DNA of 64,000 bases from Gaeumannomyces sp. JS-464. Its lineage: Eukaryota; Ascomycota; Sordariomycetes; Magnaporthales; Magnaporthaceae. This document shows positions 11,111 through 23,167 of the stretch, one piece after another (position 1 is the first letter of the stretch; each line of letters starts with the position of its first letter). Under the pieces are notes generated by a model that had not been told where the DNA came from, made no database searches, and saw only the letters and a list, made by a program, of their open reading frames with translations. The stretch spans positions 6,510,001-6,574,000 of the forward strand of contig NGZR01000003.1 in assembly GCA_002197995.1 (NCBI GenBank), read 5' to 3'. The translations under genes and the position numbers were made by a program.

Positions 11111-12569
11111 GATGTTTCACTCGTTTACCGTTCGAAACTAGGCTGGCTGCTATGTCGTTGTTCTAACTGCCAGAGGCAAGCCTCTGGCAGTGCCCAACGA
11201 TGAAAGTAGGTGAGCTGCCTCTCGCAGCTGGTGTGTAACAGGAGAGGCAGCCCAAGCAGGCTACAGGCATATGTACAGGTACATGTCAGTTCGCACAGCC
11301 CCTCCTGCAAAGAGGGGAGTGGCTTCTCTGCCAGCAGGAAAGCTGGATCGATAGCTTGGCAGGCATCCAATGGAAACATGCAAACCTGTGCTGGCCAGGC
11401 TGCATTTTGGTCTCGGTTTGGCTGGCCGCGTTCAGTGCGGACGACGCACCCCAGCCGCCACGTAACGGTGCCGAAGCAGCCTGGCCATTGCAAGCTTGGT
11501 CTCCTCGTTGCCTTTCAACGGCGGGGGAAGTGAATATCGGTTGTGTTCAGTGTCCGTTGAACGTGCGCGTGTCGGATGGCCCATGAACAACCGCCAGGCA
11601 CCAGCAGTGGGGACTAAGACAAATGTCCCAGGCCCTTGTTATCGCTACGGCCGCTGCAACCTTGCTGTGGGGTACCCCGCATAGGACATTTGGGGCGCAG
11701 AATGCTCCATTGCGGTATTGAGTCACACTGAAATCCACTAGCTGGACCGCCCTCCAATTGATCAGAGTAGGTTCGAGACCGTTCAAACAGACGACAAGAG
11801 ATTCGAGATATGAAATAAATTTTTGACGAGAAACAGGAATAGGAACGGAACAGGACTCCATGATAAGCTACCCAACCTATTTAGGGGGATCCTGTGGTGG
11901 CTTTAACCCAAGAGGCACATGTAGAAAAGGAACAGCGCCATGGAGAAAAGGGCATGCACGGTGCTGTCATCAGCCAATCATCCAGGGGCCAAAGTCTAGC
12001 TAACGGCGCTTTGCATTAGACTGACCTCTGGTCAGGTAGTTCGACCACCAGAGACTTGGCAGCTTTCTCTGCTTATTTCTTGTCACACCATAATGAGATG
12101 GTGGCAAGCCGCTTGTGATAGACCTGCAGGCAGCCACCACGCATGTGGGGGGAGTCCGTTCGTGTGCACACCAGCATCCTCCAAGGAGAGGAGCCGCCAG
12201 CCTTGGGTCAAGCTGCCTGAGGTTGGTGAGGCTGATGGACACGCATGCTAACCTCAAAGACGCCTCGCAAGAAGCCCTAACCGTCTCTCTGCTCATGGGC
12301 GACGCTGCTTTGTCCCACTCGAGTAAAGCTCTGTCTGTTCAACTAGTCCTAGGGATACCTACACCTACCCAGACCGAGGTACCTCAGCCTCAGCTTCACA
12401 AGTTTGCTGGCCGACAGGAAGCTCCCTAAGCACAGCCCCGATCGGGCGTACGCCCACCAACTTCCTATCATCTTGTTATCCCCTCCTCAACAGCAAACGA
12501 CCAGACACCCGTCTCTCGCCCAGCCACCACCCACCGCTTGTCCAACTGCCAAGTGGCAATTCGCCAGCC
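11111..12569. promoter_or_regulatory. Divergent intergenic region between coiled-coil and Hsp70-like genes
   Basis: 1.46 kb holding both promoters. Contains a perfect 26-bp inverted repeat (listed separately) 56 bp from the coiled-coil start codon, and a C/T- and CCCAGCCACC-rich leader just before the Hsp70-like ATG. No gene supported. Confidence 0.45.
11166..11191. repeat. Perfect short palindrome, 12-bp arms with 2-bp centre
   Basis: ACTGCCAGAGGC, then AA, then GCCTCTGGCAGT. It lies in the presumed 5' leader or promoter of the minus-strand coiled-coil gene. It could form an RNA hairpin in the leader or be a dimeric factor site; the sequence does not decide. Confidence 0.7.
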
Positions 12570-14654
12570 ATGGACTTCGAAAGCCTCAGGATCAAGGAGC
12601 GCAAGATCATCGTCGGCATCGACTTTGGCACCACGTACTCGGGCGTCGCCTGGGCCGAGACGCAGCGGCCCGACCGCCGCGATCCCATCACGACATGGCC
12701 CATCGACAGGGCCACACGCGAGGGCGAGAGCTCCGAAAAGGTCCCGACCAAGCTGCGCTACGACAACGACCAGGTCCAGTGGGGGTTTTCCATCCCGCCG
12801 TCGGCGCCCCAGAGCGAGGTCATCGAGTGGTTCAAGCTTGACCTCGATCCGGCCCTGCAGTCCATGGGCGACGCCGTGGCCAAGGACCTTACCTCTCGCG
12901 GCGGTCGCAATATTGACGAGTTGGTCACTGACTATCTTTCCGCCCTGGGCGATCATCTGATGTACACGCTCCGCGAGAAGCTGGGCGAGGACGTCATCAA
13001 GAACACCCCGCTCGAGTTCGTCGTCACAGTCCCGGCCATCTGGAGTGACCTTGCCAAGGACAAGACTAGGCAAGCATGCCAGAGGGCCTCGGGGCTGCAG
13101 GCCGCGTCAAAGGCGCCAATTCATCTGGTGTCCGAGCCTGAGGCAGCAGCCATGTATGCCCTGCACGGGTTGGACCCTCATGGACTCAACGTCGGCGATG
13201 TGAGTATCTGTGATGCATTCTGCCTTGTTGGTTTTGAGATCCTGCAGCAACTGACACTCTACACAGTCTTTCGTGATATGTGATGCTGGAGGCGGCACCG
13301 TCGACCTCATCACATACACCATCACGAGGCTAAAGCCCATTCTTGAGGTCCAGGAGGCCACCCCTGGAAGTGGCGCGCTCTGTGGCTCAACCTTCCTCAA
13401 CCTGCGTTTTGCCAACTTCCTAAAGGCGAAACTGGGTCACCTGGACGGCTTCGATGACGAGCTCCTCGCTGAAGCCATGGAGAGGTTCGAGAAGACGGTG
13501 AGTTGAAACCCAGATCCACGCCTCGTGGCTAGTAAAACCTGCCACTGACGCGGCCAAAACCAAAACCCACAGGTTAAGCGGCAGTTCAGCATCACGGCCA
13601 GCCCGGACGACACGTTCACCATCCCTGTGGGCGGACTCGCCAACAACCGGGAGCTGGGCATCAGCCGCGGCCGCTTCTCGCTCAAGGCGACGGACTTGCA
13701 GACCATCTTCGAGCCCGTCGTGCTCGAAGTCATCAAGTTGGTGCGTCAGCAGATGGCCGCCTCCAAAGTCGACGTGCGCGCCGTCCTGCTGGTCGGCGGT
13801 TTCGGCGCGTCGAATTACCTCAAGGGCCGTCTCCGCAACGCCCTGCTCCAAAATAGCCCCGACGGCGGCGGCAGCAGCAGCAGCAACGGAAAGCCCATCG
13901 AGGTTCTGCAGCCCGCCAACGCCTGGCTCGCCGTCGTGCAGGGCGCCGTCATGAAGGGCCTCGCGCTCAGCGCGCCGGGCCAGCTCACCATGGTCAAGGT
14001 GCAGAACCGCAAAGCGCGCAAGTCCTTCGGCACCGAATGGCGGTCCCGTTACGACGAAAACAAGCACGGCCATCTCAAGGACAAGCGCCACTGGTGCGGC
14101 TTGGATGGGTGCTGGAAGATCTGTGAGTCCCCAAGTAAACTGAGAGAAGAATAAAATAGAGCAGAAAACACTAATACGGCCCCCCTAGACACGATGGAAT
14201 GGTTCATGCGCACGGGCGACTCCGTGTCCGAGAACGAGCCGTTCTGCACCCGGTTCATATGGACCGGGGCCGTCTCGCAGGGCCGGATCCGCAAGGTGCG
14301 CATGGAGATCTACGCCGACAATGGCGGCGGCCCGTTTGACCGCGAGGCGCCAGTCTGCCGCGACGACCAGGTCGGGCTCGTCTGCCACGTCGAGGCGGAC
14401 CTGAGCCACATCCCCGAGGACATGCTCAGGCGGCGCAAGGGGTCCGACGGCAACATGTATTACGACCTCGAGTGCAAGATCGAGGCTGTCTGTAAGTCTT
14501 TGTTTTTTTGCGCTTTCATCCCTTTATGTATGAACTTTGTGCCGAGGAAATTGTGGCTGACCTTGCCGTTTTCGTAGATCTGTCTGCGTCGACGCAGTAC
14601 ACGCTGATATATAACAACCAGAGATATAACTCGGTCACGGCCGAGTATGTATAG
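12570..14654 (+). CDS. Hsp70-like (HSPA12-type) actin-fold ATPase
   Basis: Five exons (12570-13199, 13267-13497, 13573-14122, 14189-14491, 14578-14654) join in phase into 596 residues. All donors are GTGAGT or GTAAGT. Phosphate-1 motif VGIDFGTTYSGVAW is at about residue 14, phosphate-2 CDAGGGTVDL at about 213, and the adenosine motif VLLVGGFGASNYLKG at about 360. These are the Hsp70/actin ATPase signatures. The C-terminal part is not the canonical DnaK substrate-binding domain, placing it with the divergent Hsp70-like proteins that are expanded in filamentous fungi. Its clients and role are unknown; a chaperone role is only inferred from the fold. Start chosen at the first ATG before the conserved strand; the leader upstream is CCACC-rich. 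Confidence 0.88.
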
Positions 14655-14807
14655 TATCAAGGGGCGTCCCTGGACTCGACCGTGGGAATGGAATTAGGAT
14701 AGCAGATACAGTCTTTGCGCAGCCACAGAAATACAAACTAATGCCACGTCCGAGGCCCATAATGCCCCTCCAAGGGTAGGCAGATGCAACAGGAGACAAA
14801 AAGAAAA

Positions 14808-14981
14808 GGAAGAGGAAGAGGAAGAGGAAGAGGAAGAGGAAGAGGAAGAGGAAGAGGAAGAGGAAGAGGAAGAGGAAGAGGAAGAGGAAGAGGAAGAGGA
14901 AGAGGAAGAGGAAGAGGAAGAGGAAGAGGAAGAGGAAGAGGAAGAGGAAGAGGAAGAGGAAGAGGAAGAGGAAGAGGAAGA
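14808..14981 (+). repeat. GGAAGA hexanucleotide microsatellite, 29 copies
   Basis: Uninterrupted array of 174 bp, flanked by A/G-rich degenerate copies up to about 15007. It sits between the convergent 3' ends of the Hsp70-like and RraA-like genes. All purines on this strand, so triplex formation and length variation are expected. Confidence 0.95.
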
Positions 14982-15012
14982 TGAAAAGAAAAAGAAAAAG
15001 AAAAAGAGCCCC

Positions 15013-15996
15013 TTATGACCTAAACTTCTTGCTAGCCTCGGTGAAGCTCATGCCCTGCCCGATCGCCTCGGCCATCTTGGCGTCGGCCTCGACCTGCCTC
15101 GCCATGAGCGGGAGCGCCTGCTCGGCGAGCGCCCGGGGCAGGACCACGACGCCGTTGAGGTCGCCGATCAGGTAGTCGCCCGGGCAGACGGTCGCGTCCT
15201 GCTCGTCCGTGGCCAGCCGCACCGGCACGTTGACGGCCGCGACCTTGAGCAGCTCGGCCGGCGGCGCGGTGCCGACGTCTCTGGCGAAGATCTGGTTTTT
15301 TTTTTTTTCTCCCTCGCCCTTCAGTTCCACAATGTCCTCTCTCTCCTCCTTCAATAAAGAAATTGGGTAGGTCACGGGGGCTTACCGGATACCCAGATCC
15401 CGCTGCTCCTGCAGGTCCCGGAAGCGGCCGTCGATGACGGACCCGACGGCGCCGCTGGCCCGCGCGCGCGCCGACATGAGCCCGCCGTACACGGCGTTGG
15501 GCGTCCGGGGCGGGCACGACACGAACACGACTGCGCCTGGCGGGACCGCGTCGATCTGTTTATTTTGTCATGCCATGCATACTGTGGTGAGTTTTTCTCT
15601 TCTCCGTTGGAAAAGAAAAGACCACGCATATATGCGGAGAAGAAGTGAAAGTTGCCTCTTTTTCGTACATAGTGGGATGGGTGCTTCGGGGCCGGGTCCT
15701 CGTTGGGCACGTATTTGACCGTGTAGGCCGGCCCGACGATCTTGGTCGGCCCGTCCTGGCGCTGCGGCGACCAGAGGGTGAGGCCCGAGAGGAAGCCGCC
15801 GTTGCGGACTTTGAGCTTGCAGAGCGCATCCGACACGTCGCATCTTTTGTCAAGAGGGATTTCTAAAGTGTTAGGCCTCTGCGTATATGTATTATACGTA
15901 TATGTGTCCTCTATCAACTTGGCTGGCTTTCGGACACTCTTACGTGGTGTACTGCTGCAAAGCCCTCACGATCGGGTCGGACGACGATGCTGCCAT
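15013..15996 (-). CDS. RraA-like / HMG aldolase family protein
   Basis: Begins MAASSSDPIVRALQQYTT. Introns at 15943-15877 and 15668-15556 join in phase to PNTLEIPLDKRCDVSDAL and then IDAVPPGAVVFVSCPP. The catalytic region has GSVIDGRFRDLQEQRDLGI, matching the family's DGxxRD metal/substrate motif. The C-terminal exon has GDYLIGDLNGVVVLP. Known relatives (yeast YER010C) cleave 4-hydroxy-4-methyl-2-oxoglutarate and decarboxylate oxaloacetate; fungal physiology is uncertain. The third junction (donor GTAAGC after GGT ATC CG, acceptor before ATC TTC GCC) does not keep phase, so one base is probably missing or added near 15290-15390. About 240 residues, usual for the family. Confidence 0.8.
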
Positions 15997-16727
15997 GGTG
16001 CCCGTCTTCAAGTCCCGGCGGGGGACGGATATGGCAGTCTTGGGTTTGTGCTTGTAAATGCTTAGACGCGAAAACAGGGGCGGTCCTGCTGTTCGCAACA
16101 TGGATTCCGTAGTCACAGGCTGTGAAGTGTGATGAAGAGCGACGTTGTATGGTTCCGGAAGCGGCCCGCTGGTGATCTCAGTCGTTTTGTCATCTGATAG
16201 CGGGGCGGGCGGTTCCTGCATGTCGCCCTAGCATGCGGGGGTGGAACCGAAACTAACCGGGCCCGGCCGGGCGGAACGACTCGAGCAGGGAACAGATTGT
16301 ATGCTCTGCTTTGCTCAAGCCTCGAGGGTGACAGATCACGATGAAGATACCGGGGGCAAAGTGAGAGCAAGATAATCATTCGTGATGCAAAGGGACACCA
16401 CCCTTATCGTCGTGTCGCCTTTGACTCTCATTCGTAGCTGCCGTTTCCCTTCTGACCTGGCTGACCTGATACAGCCCCTATTTTTCCATAACAAGATCCA
16501 AGCCTCCGTCGTAAACCATATTTGACAAAAAACGCCTATCATCCAGCCTATAACGCATTTATACAAGCCTTGCCCCGTAACACGAGAGACGAAGGGGAAG
16601 GAAAGGGAAGGGAAAGGTTAAGAGAAAAGAGCCGTAGAGGAAAATTTTTGAACAAGATGAGGAGATTGCGGACAACTCGGTCGGAGACGGAGAAACAAAT
16701 CGTCCTTAACAGTCTCCCAATTTTGGC
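15997..16727. other. Intergenic, nothing supported
   Basis: Upstream of the RraA-like gene and downstream of the Clr5-ankyrin gene, both on the minus strand. Contains a purine-rich stretch (about 16590-16660). No gene or RNA feature recognised. Confidence 0.4.
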
Positions 16728-19124
16728 TCATTGGAACACCGCACCCCCTGGCCTTGGTGCCCTGGCCCGCCACTCATCCATGACGGTCGGGTTCTGGAGA
16801 ACCTGGTCGCCCCCGGCGGCCCATTCGTCCTTGTACCTGCCCGTGAGCAGGACCCTGCAGGCCTGCAGGCGGCCGTAGAGCGGTGTGTCGCCCTTTGAGC
16901 GCGGGCACGCCTCGTCGATGAGGTCGAGCGCGCCCTTGCCATCGGCGTCACGCGCGTGCACGTTGGCCCCGCCCCGCTGCAGAAGCACCCGCAGCGCCGT
17001 CTTGCGGCCCAACCGCGCAGCCAGCAGGAGCGCCGTCTCGCCGCGGGAGTTGCGCGCCTCCACCCACGCCCCGCCGTCCGTGATCAGCAGCTGGAGCATG
17101 GTCGCCAGTGTCCGGTGCCGGTCCTCGTCCTGGTCTGTCAGGTGCTGAATGAAAGCCATGAGAACCGTGTTGCCACTGCGGTCGTAGTGGTTTGCATCCA
17201 TGCCCGGCAGCGCTAGCAAGCCTCGGAGGAATTCGAGTCGGCGCGCCAGCGGGCCCCCCTCAGCTGCGGTGCTGTGGCCGCCGTCGGCGCCATCTCCGTC
17301 CGTTTTGCCGCCTCCCCGCTGATCGTACTTGCGCTTCGGCGGCCGGTAAGAGTTCAGCGTGCTATGGCGCTCCTGTAGCGTGTCCTCGTCCCCCAGGATG
17401 ACCTCGGCCAGGCAGTGCAAAGCGTTGCGGCCGCAGGCGTCCTCGACAGCCGGGTTGGCGTCAGCCGCCGTGACGGTCCGCAGCAGCCCGGCGTGATGTT
17501 GCGTGAACATATCCATCTCCTGGATGGGCGAGGAGGCGCTGACAGGGGAGCCCACGACTTCCTCGGGTAGTGGGGACAGTGCTTGGGTGTGGCGAGGGCC
17601 TCCTGTCAAGGTGAATGAGGTGCCTTCAACGATCACGGGTCTTGTGTCGAAAGCATCGCGTCGCGGAGGAGGCTAGGGTCGCAGGTGCGCAGGACGATAG
17701 ACATGAGGGTGGGGTCGGGAATCATGTCCTGCATATGATGGAAAAAGGTGCGGCCGTAGACGTCACATTGGGCGACAATTGCTGGACAGACACCACGGAC
17801 ATAGAAGAGCAGCTGAAGAAGCGGAGCCGACTGGTCATCCAGGTTCTGGAACCACTCAGGTGCCAGGACGTGCAGGAACGTCTGGCCCGCCGTATTGGCT
17901 GAGCACAGCTGCTCGGCTGTGCACAGCCGAATCAGCTGGAGCATAGAGGCGCACTGCATGAGCGAGGCGAATAGGTGTAGCGGGGTGTTCCCGAAGCAGT
18001 CCCTGGTGCTAAAGTTCTCCCGGTTGGGGTGCTCGAGGTACAGCTTCGCCGCTTCGGAAAGCTGGCCCGTCGGCGTGACCCAGAAATCTGGCGTCTCCGA
18101 GAGGACGTCGACGACTTCCTGCCACTTTGCCGGTTCGTGTTCGCATGCGTTGTAGGCGTTGAAGAACTCCCCAGGAAGTGGCTTCGTGCCGGTCCTGTCA
18201 TGGCCTGCAGCGCCGCCCTCTGGGAGTCAGCCCCGGTGGTGTTCAGGGAATTGAGGAGGCTTGACTCGCTGCCAATCGTGAACTGGCGTATCAGAGAAGA
18301 GACGTGTTTTGGCAATGTGGTCGAGTTTATCGACATGCGGTTTTTCAGGCTGCGCAGGCTAGGGGTGCTTGCCGTCGTCGAGGCTGAGAACATGGTGGTG
18401 GTGTGCTTCAAGGGTTTGGGGGCGAATCCGGCTGACTGGTAGCTGGACTGCGACTCGACGAACCCCGCAGGCGGTGATCCGTAGGCCTACACTGCCCTCG
18501 GCGGACCAGGTCGTGTCGATGTGCAGCGGGGAGAGCTGTGACGATGTTTGGGAGGGACTGAAGGGCGAGGACGCCTCGAACGTAAAGGCGGCCTTGGAAT
18601 CTGGCAAAGGGCGTTTCCCGCTGCCAAAGCTGACGGCCTCGTCCAGCATCTCCGGGTCCGATGCCGCACTGTGGCACACACCACTGTTAGCAGACCTCGG
18701 TGCATCTGCAGCTGCGCCTTGTGCCTGTGGAGAGGCGCGGGGATTGCTCCCGCGCCGGCTGCTTGATGCCGACAGGCCGCCAATGCGCTCGTCCATCTCC
18801 TCGCGGTTTTCGGGACGCAGGTATCGGGGGTCGTGGCCGAGCATGTTATGGAGTGTCTTCTGGGCCGAGTTGGGGCTAAATTGCCATGAGCGTGAGAACG
18901 AGCATCCAAACAAGGGCCGTGGAGGGGAAACGAGCCAGAGTAAGCACATACCCTGGCTTGAAGCCGACATCTTCGAGAACCTTGATGATCTTTTTGATGG
19001 GCAAGGTGGTAAACATGTACAGTCTCGCCAGCTTTCGGGACCGGGACTCGGTCCATTGCGGCGGGCGTCCAATCTTGGCCGGAGGCGGCGAGTGGTTGTT
19101 GGGTGGCGGCAGAGGCGATTCCAT
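16728..19124 (-). CDS. Clr5-type N-terminal domain plus ankyrin-repeat protein, frame broken
   Basis: Exon 1 starts MESPLPPPNNHSPPPAK and carries a helical domain (RSRKLARLYMFTTLPIKKII) that resembles the Clr5/HTH-like N-terminus of fungal ankyrin proteins. A phase-correct intron (18951-18876) leads to SAQKTLHNMLGHDPRYLRP. A Ser-rich linker follows, then a helical region (WQEVVDVLSETPDFWV) and ankyrin units such as FGNTPLHLFASLM, NALHCLAEV, SGNTVLMAFIQHL and GETALLLAARLGRKTALRVL. The frame changes by one base near 18484, 18195 and 17648 without possible introns. Likely a nuclear scaffold or transcription regulator by family; the target is unknown. Divergent from SDA1. Confidence 0.68.
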
Positions 19125-20587
19125 GGTCAGGATCGGGGCCAGGACCTGGTCCGTGAGGCCAGGCTGCGAGCGAATCGACTAGATGTGCCCGTACCGCGCA
19201 GATGAGTGCGAATGAGGGTTCGGGCAACCCGCCCTGGGGCCGCTCTGGTCTCGAGCTTGGTGGGGTGGTCTTTTTTAAGTAGAAGTACGCCGCTTGGGGT
19301 TCAGGGGGAAGGAACGAGACTGTTGGGAGACGGATCATGTTGTACGGGTGAGCGTGTCTGCAAGTGCTGGCGGGGAGGGGGCGCAGCGTGCCTGATGTCA
19401 GGTAAGGCTGCGTGCGGGAGCAGGCGGACCATGGGTGGATGGGCGCATGCACTGCACACTGGGCGTTGTTGAAGGCGCCACACCGGGGCGGATTTGCATC
19501 GGCTTTGGAGCGATACGGGAACGAGGCGCAGCAGCTATCTGCACGGCGGATGGATGGGCACTCTGGTACCGCTCGTGGACAGCCGTTGTGTGTGGTTGCA
19601 GTCAACCTCGACAATCCACGGCCGTTCCTCCAGGCGGACGAGACAGCAGAGAAGAAACGCAAGCGACAGGCTTCTGTGCTGGCGCTTCCAGAATGACGGA
19701 GAGCGCTGTCTTGAATGCCACCCGGGAAAGTACCATTATGAGGCTTGCCAGCAAAGGCAGACGGGGGTGCTGTGCTAGCAAACACCGGCCTTGCGGCCTT
19801 GCACCGCCACTCGTTTGCGGGCGCGATGCATGCAACGGAACCTGGCTTTGGTTGTTGCAAGTAGAAAAAGCGTGGCCCAAGAGGGAGGCCGCTGCGAGTT
19901 GTTGGCACTAGCTGTGTATCGCACCAATCAACGCGGCAGAAGACTCGCCCCGGTTTGGCTGTCTCGTTCGTCGGCCAAGGTGACCAGGTGGCAGGCCCAA
20001 CAGCGGCTCCATCCATTTTCTACTTGAGCCCTCGCCTTGCTGGGTTCGGCAGTACGACATGACCGGGGCCAGCGACAAATAGAACCACAGGGCTTCCTCG
20101 ATGGCATGCGTCTGGTCTGCACATATGTAGATGTCAATGGAGCTTCCCCTGTCTCGAGAGCCATAATCTGCCGAGTCTGCCGAGTGAGGTGGCGGTCGAA
20201 GGATGACAGGACTGTTTGGGATGCTTTGGCTAGATGTGCTGGATTGCTGGCTGACTGGGCGAGCGGCTGGTGACACCGTCTGCCAACCTGTGAGAGAATG
20301 CGCCACGGCGCGGATCGATCCCGAGCAGCGTGGACTTGGTGTGGGGTGCATCTTCATGTTCTCAAGCTCCGGGGCTGTGAGGCCTCATGCGCGACCTCGG
20401 CCGCTCAATTGTGAGGATTCAGCGAGGGTGGTGTGAACGGCCGGAGTAGCCCTGTCCGTAAAGAGATAGCTTCCTCTTTTGGTGGGACAGAGCAGGTGGG
20501 GCAGCCAGGGGGGCATGATAATGGTAGGACACACTTCGTTCTTATCGATAGCCAACACGCGGGCAGGCAGGCGACTGCGGAGAAGGG

Positions 20588-20620
<33 letters not shown>

Positions 20621-20721
20621 ATCACCGTCTGAAGCTCCCATCGCCGCACACTTCAAGGGGCCTTCGTCCGGCCGACATTGGCCGCAAACCTCCCCGAACG
20701 ACACGCCGCTGCTTTTTCACA
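19125..20721. promoter_or_regulatory. Divergent intergenic region between Clr5-ankyrin gene and SDA1
   Basis: 1.6 kb with no supported gene; holds both promoters. A poly(A) run about 105 bp upstream of the SDA1 start is the most notable element. Fungal nucleosome-excluding poly(dA:dT) tracts are typical of ribosome-biogenesis promoters, which fits SDA1. Confidence 0.45.
20588..20616 (+). repeat. Poly(A) run of about 29
   Basis: Pure adenine tract in the proximal promoter of SDA1, about 105 bp before its ATG. Confidence 0.85.
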
Positions 20722-23036
20722 ATGGGGAAACGCAAGGTAGCCGCGCTCGAGAAGATCGACGCCGACTTGTATGTTTAGCTGCTCCATTCCCTGCCCAAGG
20801 CCGGGCGCGCAGTATCAACGACTAATAGCAACCCTCACTCCACAGCGCGAGTCTGCAGTACAAAATCCGGAGGGACCCCCGGTCCTACCAGGACGAGTTT
20901 GAAAGGCAGTACGAGCAGTATGTGTCGCAGCGCGAGATCTTCCTGTCATCGCCCTCGACCGCGTCCTCGGACCAGGTCCAGTCGTTCCACGACCTGATCG
21001 ACCTGATCGCCCACGTCGCCGACTGCTACCCCGAGTCGCTGCGCGAGTTCCCCGACGACCTCAAGCGCATCCTGCTGCAGCACCATGCCGCCCTCGACGG
21101 CGACCTACGCGACAAGATCGTCGGCAGCCTGGTCCTGCTGCGTCGCAAGGACATCATGGACTCGACCAGCCTCCTGACGACGCTCTTCCCCATCCTCGTC
21201 TCCACCCCGAGCAAGTCCCTGCGCACCCTGCTCTTCCAGAAGATCCTGAGCGACCTGCGCAACTCCAACTCCAAGACCACCAACCACCGCCTCAACCGCA
21301 CCATCCAGACCGTGCTCTTTAACCTCGTCACCTCGGACCGCACCTCATCCAAGGCCATCTGGGCCATCAAGCTCACCCGCGAGCTGTGGAAGCGCCAGAT
21401 ATGGACCGACGCCAAGCCCGTCTCCGTCATGAAGGAGGCCTGCCTCTCCGACAACGAGAAGGTCATCGTCGGCGGCGTGCGCTTCTTCCTCGGCGGCGAC
21501 AAGGAGCGTGAGGAGCACGAAGACGAGAGCAGCGATGAAGAGGCCGCGCCGGACCTTAGGAAGGTCAAGCACCAGCTCGGCATCAACAAGAAGACCAAGA
21601 AGACCGAGAAGGTCTACAAGAACGCCGTCGCCAAGGTCAAGAAGGCCGAGCGGAAGAAGGGCCAGCCTCACCCGCTCAACTTCTCGGCCCTGCACCTGCT
21701 GCACGACCCGCAGGGCTTCGCGGACGCCCTGTTCCAGAAGCACCTGCAGAGCACCAGAAACAAGCTCTCGCTCGATAGCCGCCTCCTGGTGCTGCAGCTC
21801 GTCACGCGCCTCGTCGGCCTGCACAAGCTCACTATAATCTCGCTCTACTCGTGGTTCTCCAAGTTCCTGACCCCGCGCCAGCAGAACGTCACCTCCTTCC
21901 TCGCCTCGCTCGCCCAGGGAACCCACAACCTCGTGCCGCCCGACGCACTCGAGCCTCTCGTCATCAAGATCGCCAACGAGTTCGTCAGTGAGGCCGCGGC
22001 CGCCAAGGTGGCCGCCGCAGGGCTCAACGCCATCCGCGAGATCTGCGTGCGTCAACACTTGGCCATGAATGAAACCCTACTACAGGATCTAGTCCAGTAT
22101 CGCAGGAGCAAAGACAAGGGCGTCATGATGGCCGCCAACGGCCTGCTCTCGCTTTACCGAGAGGTGGGCGCAGACATGCTGCGCAAGAGGGACAGGGGCA
22201 AGGAGGCGACCATGGGCCTCAAGAGCGGGGAGATCCAGCAGAGGCGGTTCGGTGAGGAGGAGGCCGGCGGCATTGAGGGGCTCGAGCTCCTGGAGAGCTG
22301 GAAGGAGGAGGAGAAAAAGCGGAAGCGAGCAGAGAAGGGCCTTCCCGAGGAACCTGGTGAGGGTGAAGAGGAGGAGGAGGAAGATGATGACGGATGGGAG
22401 GTGGCGTCGTCCGAGAGCAGTGACTCGGGAGGTTGGATCGACGTCAGCGCGGACGAGGACGAGGAGCCGCCCAAGCTTAAACGTGTCAAGACGGCCCACG
22501 GGGGAGACGACGACTCTGACGGCTCGGACGATGAAGACGGCGACAAGGAGACGACAGATGCAAAGTCCGAGGCGGAGAGGATATCCAAGCTCGCGACCAC
22601 GACGATCCTCACCCCGGCGGATCTGGCCAAGCTGCAGGAGCTGCGGCTGCAGGCGCAGGTGGACAAGGCCATGGGCGGGCGGGCGAAGCGGCAGCGGGAA
22701 CTAGAGCAGCGGCACGCGGACGAGGCGCTCACGGCGGAGCAGATCGAGCTACCGGGAACCCTGCGCAAGAGCACCAAGGAGGAGCGGGTGGCCATGGCCA
22801 AGGAGGGCAAGCCGGACCGCGACGAGCACAAGTCGACAAAGGCCATCCGCAAGTCGCAGAAGGACGCGCGCGGCGGCTCAACGACCAACAAGGAGAAGGC
22901 GCGCAAGAAGAATTTCCTCATGACGCTCGGCAAGGCAAAGGCCAAGCAGAAGCGCAGCCTAGTCGAGACCAAGAAGGTGCTACGCGGCCACATCGAAAGG
23001 AGCAAGGGCGGCGGGCGGAGGAGAAACGGGACTTGA
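20722..23036 (+). CDS. SDA1: SDA1 family protein, ribosome biogenesis
   Basis: Exon 1 (20722-20768) encodes MGKRKVAALEKIDAD. A small intron (20769-20845, GTATGT...CACAG) splits a Phe codon, and exon 2 continues ASLQYKIRRDPRSYQDEF without interruption to the stop. 745 residues, as expected. The N-terminal two thirds is a helical HEAT-like NUC130/SDA1 fold (for example HPLNFSALHLLHDPQGFAD). A very acidic stretch (about residues 515-560) and a Lys/Arg-rich C-terminus (KARKKNFLMTLGKAKAKQKR) give nuclear or nucleolar targeting. In yeast SDA1 is needed for 60S subunit maturation and export and for G1 progression. No frame problem here. Confidence 0.95.
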
Positions 23037-23167
23037 TTTTTGTAGCCCTATTTTGGTGTCCTATCTATCTTATTTATACGCACTGATGGGATCCCGTCTT
23101 CAACGCACTCGATCCCTCGAACCGAGCCTATCCCGTACTGTCGAGCCAGAGGCATGCTGCAAAATAA

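Noticed and set aside
14784..14984. Frame encoding an uninterrupted Gly-Arg repeat protein
   Set aside because: It is only the translation of the GGAAGA microsatellite, with no flanking coding sequence.
9393..19124. Secondary-metabolite gene cluster
   Set aside because: Gene contents (coiled-coil, Hsp70-like, aldolase, ankyrin) include no synthase, P450 or pathway regulator set.
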